6,128 bases of DNA from Armatimonadota bacterium (lineage in GTDB: Bacteria > Sysuimicrobiota > Sysuimicrobiia > Sysuimicrobiales > JACQTN01), in assembly GCA_016210785.1 (NCBI GenBank), contig JACQTN010000261.1, positions 1-6,128 on the forward strand. The letters run 5' to 3'. A program made the translations under genes and the position numbers. This document shows, piece by piece, positions 5,348-6,128 of this stretch. The notes beneath the pieces were generated by a model. It saw only the letters and a program-made list of their open reading frames with translations, did not search any database and was not told the DNA's origin. The first letter of the stretch is position 1, and each line of letters opens with the position of its first letter.

Positions 5348-6128
5348 CTACCGGCCGGCATGGCGCGGGTCCAGGGTGTCGCGCAGAGCGTCGCCGATGG
5401 CGTTGTACGAAAGCACGGTGAGCAGGATTGCCACGCCCGGGTAGACCGCCAGCCGCGGCCGCGTCCAGACGTAGTGCTGGGCGCCGGTGAGCATGTTGCC
5501 CCAGGTCGGCGTCGGCGGCTGCACCCCCAGCCCCAGGTAGCTCAGCGCCGACTCCGCCAGCACGGCGAACGCGACGCCCAGCGTCGCGGCCACGATCACC
5601 GACGGGAAGGTCTGCGGCAGGATGTGCCGGACCACCACGCGCGCGTTGCCGGCGCCGATCGCCCGGGAGGCCAGGACGAACTCCTGCGGCAGGATGCGCA
5701 GCACCTCCGCCCGCACCACCCGCGCCACCACCATCCACCCGGTCAGCCCGATGGCCAGCACCACGTTGTGGATGCCCGAGCCGAAGACGGCCAGGATCAG
5801 CAGGGCCAGGAAGAAGGTGGGGATGGTGAGCATGCCGTCGGTCACCCGCATGAGCACCACGTCCGCCCACCCCCCGTAGAACCCGCTGAGCGACCCCAGT
5901 GTGGTGCCCACCGTGATCGCCATGAGCATGGCCGCCAGGCCCACCGCGAGCGAGGCGCGGGCGCCGTACAGGAGGCGGGAGAGGATGTCCCGCCCGTTCT
6001 CGTCGGTGCCCAGCGGGTGGTCGCGCGAGGGCGGGGCGAGCTGGTTGAAGAGGTCGATGGCCTCGGGGGAGTGGGGGGCCAGGGACGGGGCGAAGATCGC
6101 CACCAGGTGGACGACGACGAGATAGACC
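5348..6128 (-). CDS. ABC transporter permease, DppC/OppC family, 5' partial
   Basis: One of the two membrane subunits of a peptide/nickel-class ABC importer (BPD_transp_1 with an OppC_N-type N-terminus). The reading frame stays open to the right edge (VYLVVVHL before VAIFAPSLAP), which is the expected first transmembrane helix, so the true start is off the window; the GTG at 6103 is internal. Next comes the OppC signature HPLGTDENGRDILSRLLYGARASL. The EAA loop that contacts the ATPase subunit follows (EFVLASRAIGAGNARVVVRHILPQ). The C-terminal part is typical (SYLGLGVQPPTPTWGNML, then LSYNAIGDALRDTLDPR). About 260 residues are present, nearly the whole protein. It is the expected partner class for the binding protein at the left edge, but whether they form one transporter cannot be told. 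The stop codon touches the MFS start. Confidence 0.94.
   Translation of the reverse strand, partial: VYLVVVHLVAIFAPSLAPHSPEAIDLFNQLAPPSRDHPLGTDENGRDILSRLLYGARASLAVGLAAMLMAITVGTTLGSLSGFYGGWADVVLMRVTDGMLTIPTFFLALLILAVFGSGIHNVVLAIGLTGWMVVARVVRAEVLRILPQEFVLASRAIGAGNARVVVRHILPQTFPSVIVAATLGVAFAVLAESALSYLGLGVQPPTPTWGNMLTGAQHYVWTRPRLAVYPGVAILLTVLSYNAIGDALRDTLDPRHAGR

Noticed and set aside
5058..5444. Plus-strand Gly/Ala/Val-rich open frame of 128 codons
   Set aside because: It is a complement of the repeat-rich MFS extension and runs into the permease gene. The repetitive composition reflects the ggagtgg-type repeats.
6101..6103. GTG as the start of the permease
   Set aside because: The frame continues upstream to the window edge with hydrophobic residues of the expected first membrane helix, so the true start lies outside.

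Overview
The window is GC-rich bacterial DNA with six minus-strand genes and one plus-strand gene. It carries no rRNA, tRNA, integrase or transposase, so the taxon cannot be fixed. The left-hand solute-binding protein has a Sec signal peptide without a lipobox cysteine. This suggests a periplasm, hence a two-membrane, probably free-living GC-rich lineage; that is an inference only.

Read along the minus strand from the right edge, the window starts inside an oligopeptide/dipeptide-type ABC permease (DppC/OppC family, 5' end off the window). Its stop codon directly abuts the start of a major facilitator superfamily (MFS) exporter-like gene. That gene has an unusual 94-residue Ala/Pro/Thr-rich N-terminal extension and a shortened TM4 region. 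After an AT-richer gap with a candidate promoter and two small palindromes comes a compact type II toxin-antitoxin pair: a Phd/YefM antitoxin and a PIN-domain VapC-like toxin overlapping by 10 bases. A DUF433 antitoxin-like gene follows without its usual DUF5615 partner.

Convergent to DUF433, only 15 bases away, is a plus-strand AAA+ ATPase with a C-terminal DUF4143 domain. Its Walker motifs and a C-terminal PD-(D/E)xK-like signature look intact. It is preceded by an AT-rich block of 22-base repeats that contains a near-consensus sigma-70 promoter, TTGAAA-17-TATAAT. The only possible start codon (GTG, 1495) falls at the expected transcription start, so the mRNA is probably leaderless. The repeats form dyads that overlap the -35 box and look like an operator.

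At the left edge a family 5 (peptide/nickel-type) ABC substrate-binding protein is read leftwards and leaves the window before its C-terminus. The flanks are therefore ordinary oligopeptide-uptake genes. The roughly 2.4 kb between them (about 1420-3790) is an accessory island of toxin-antitoxin and ATPase genes. The least explained parts are the 22-base repeat operator with its leaderless ATPase, the orphan DUF433 gene, and the modified MFS gene.
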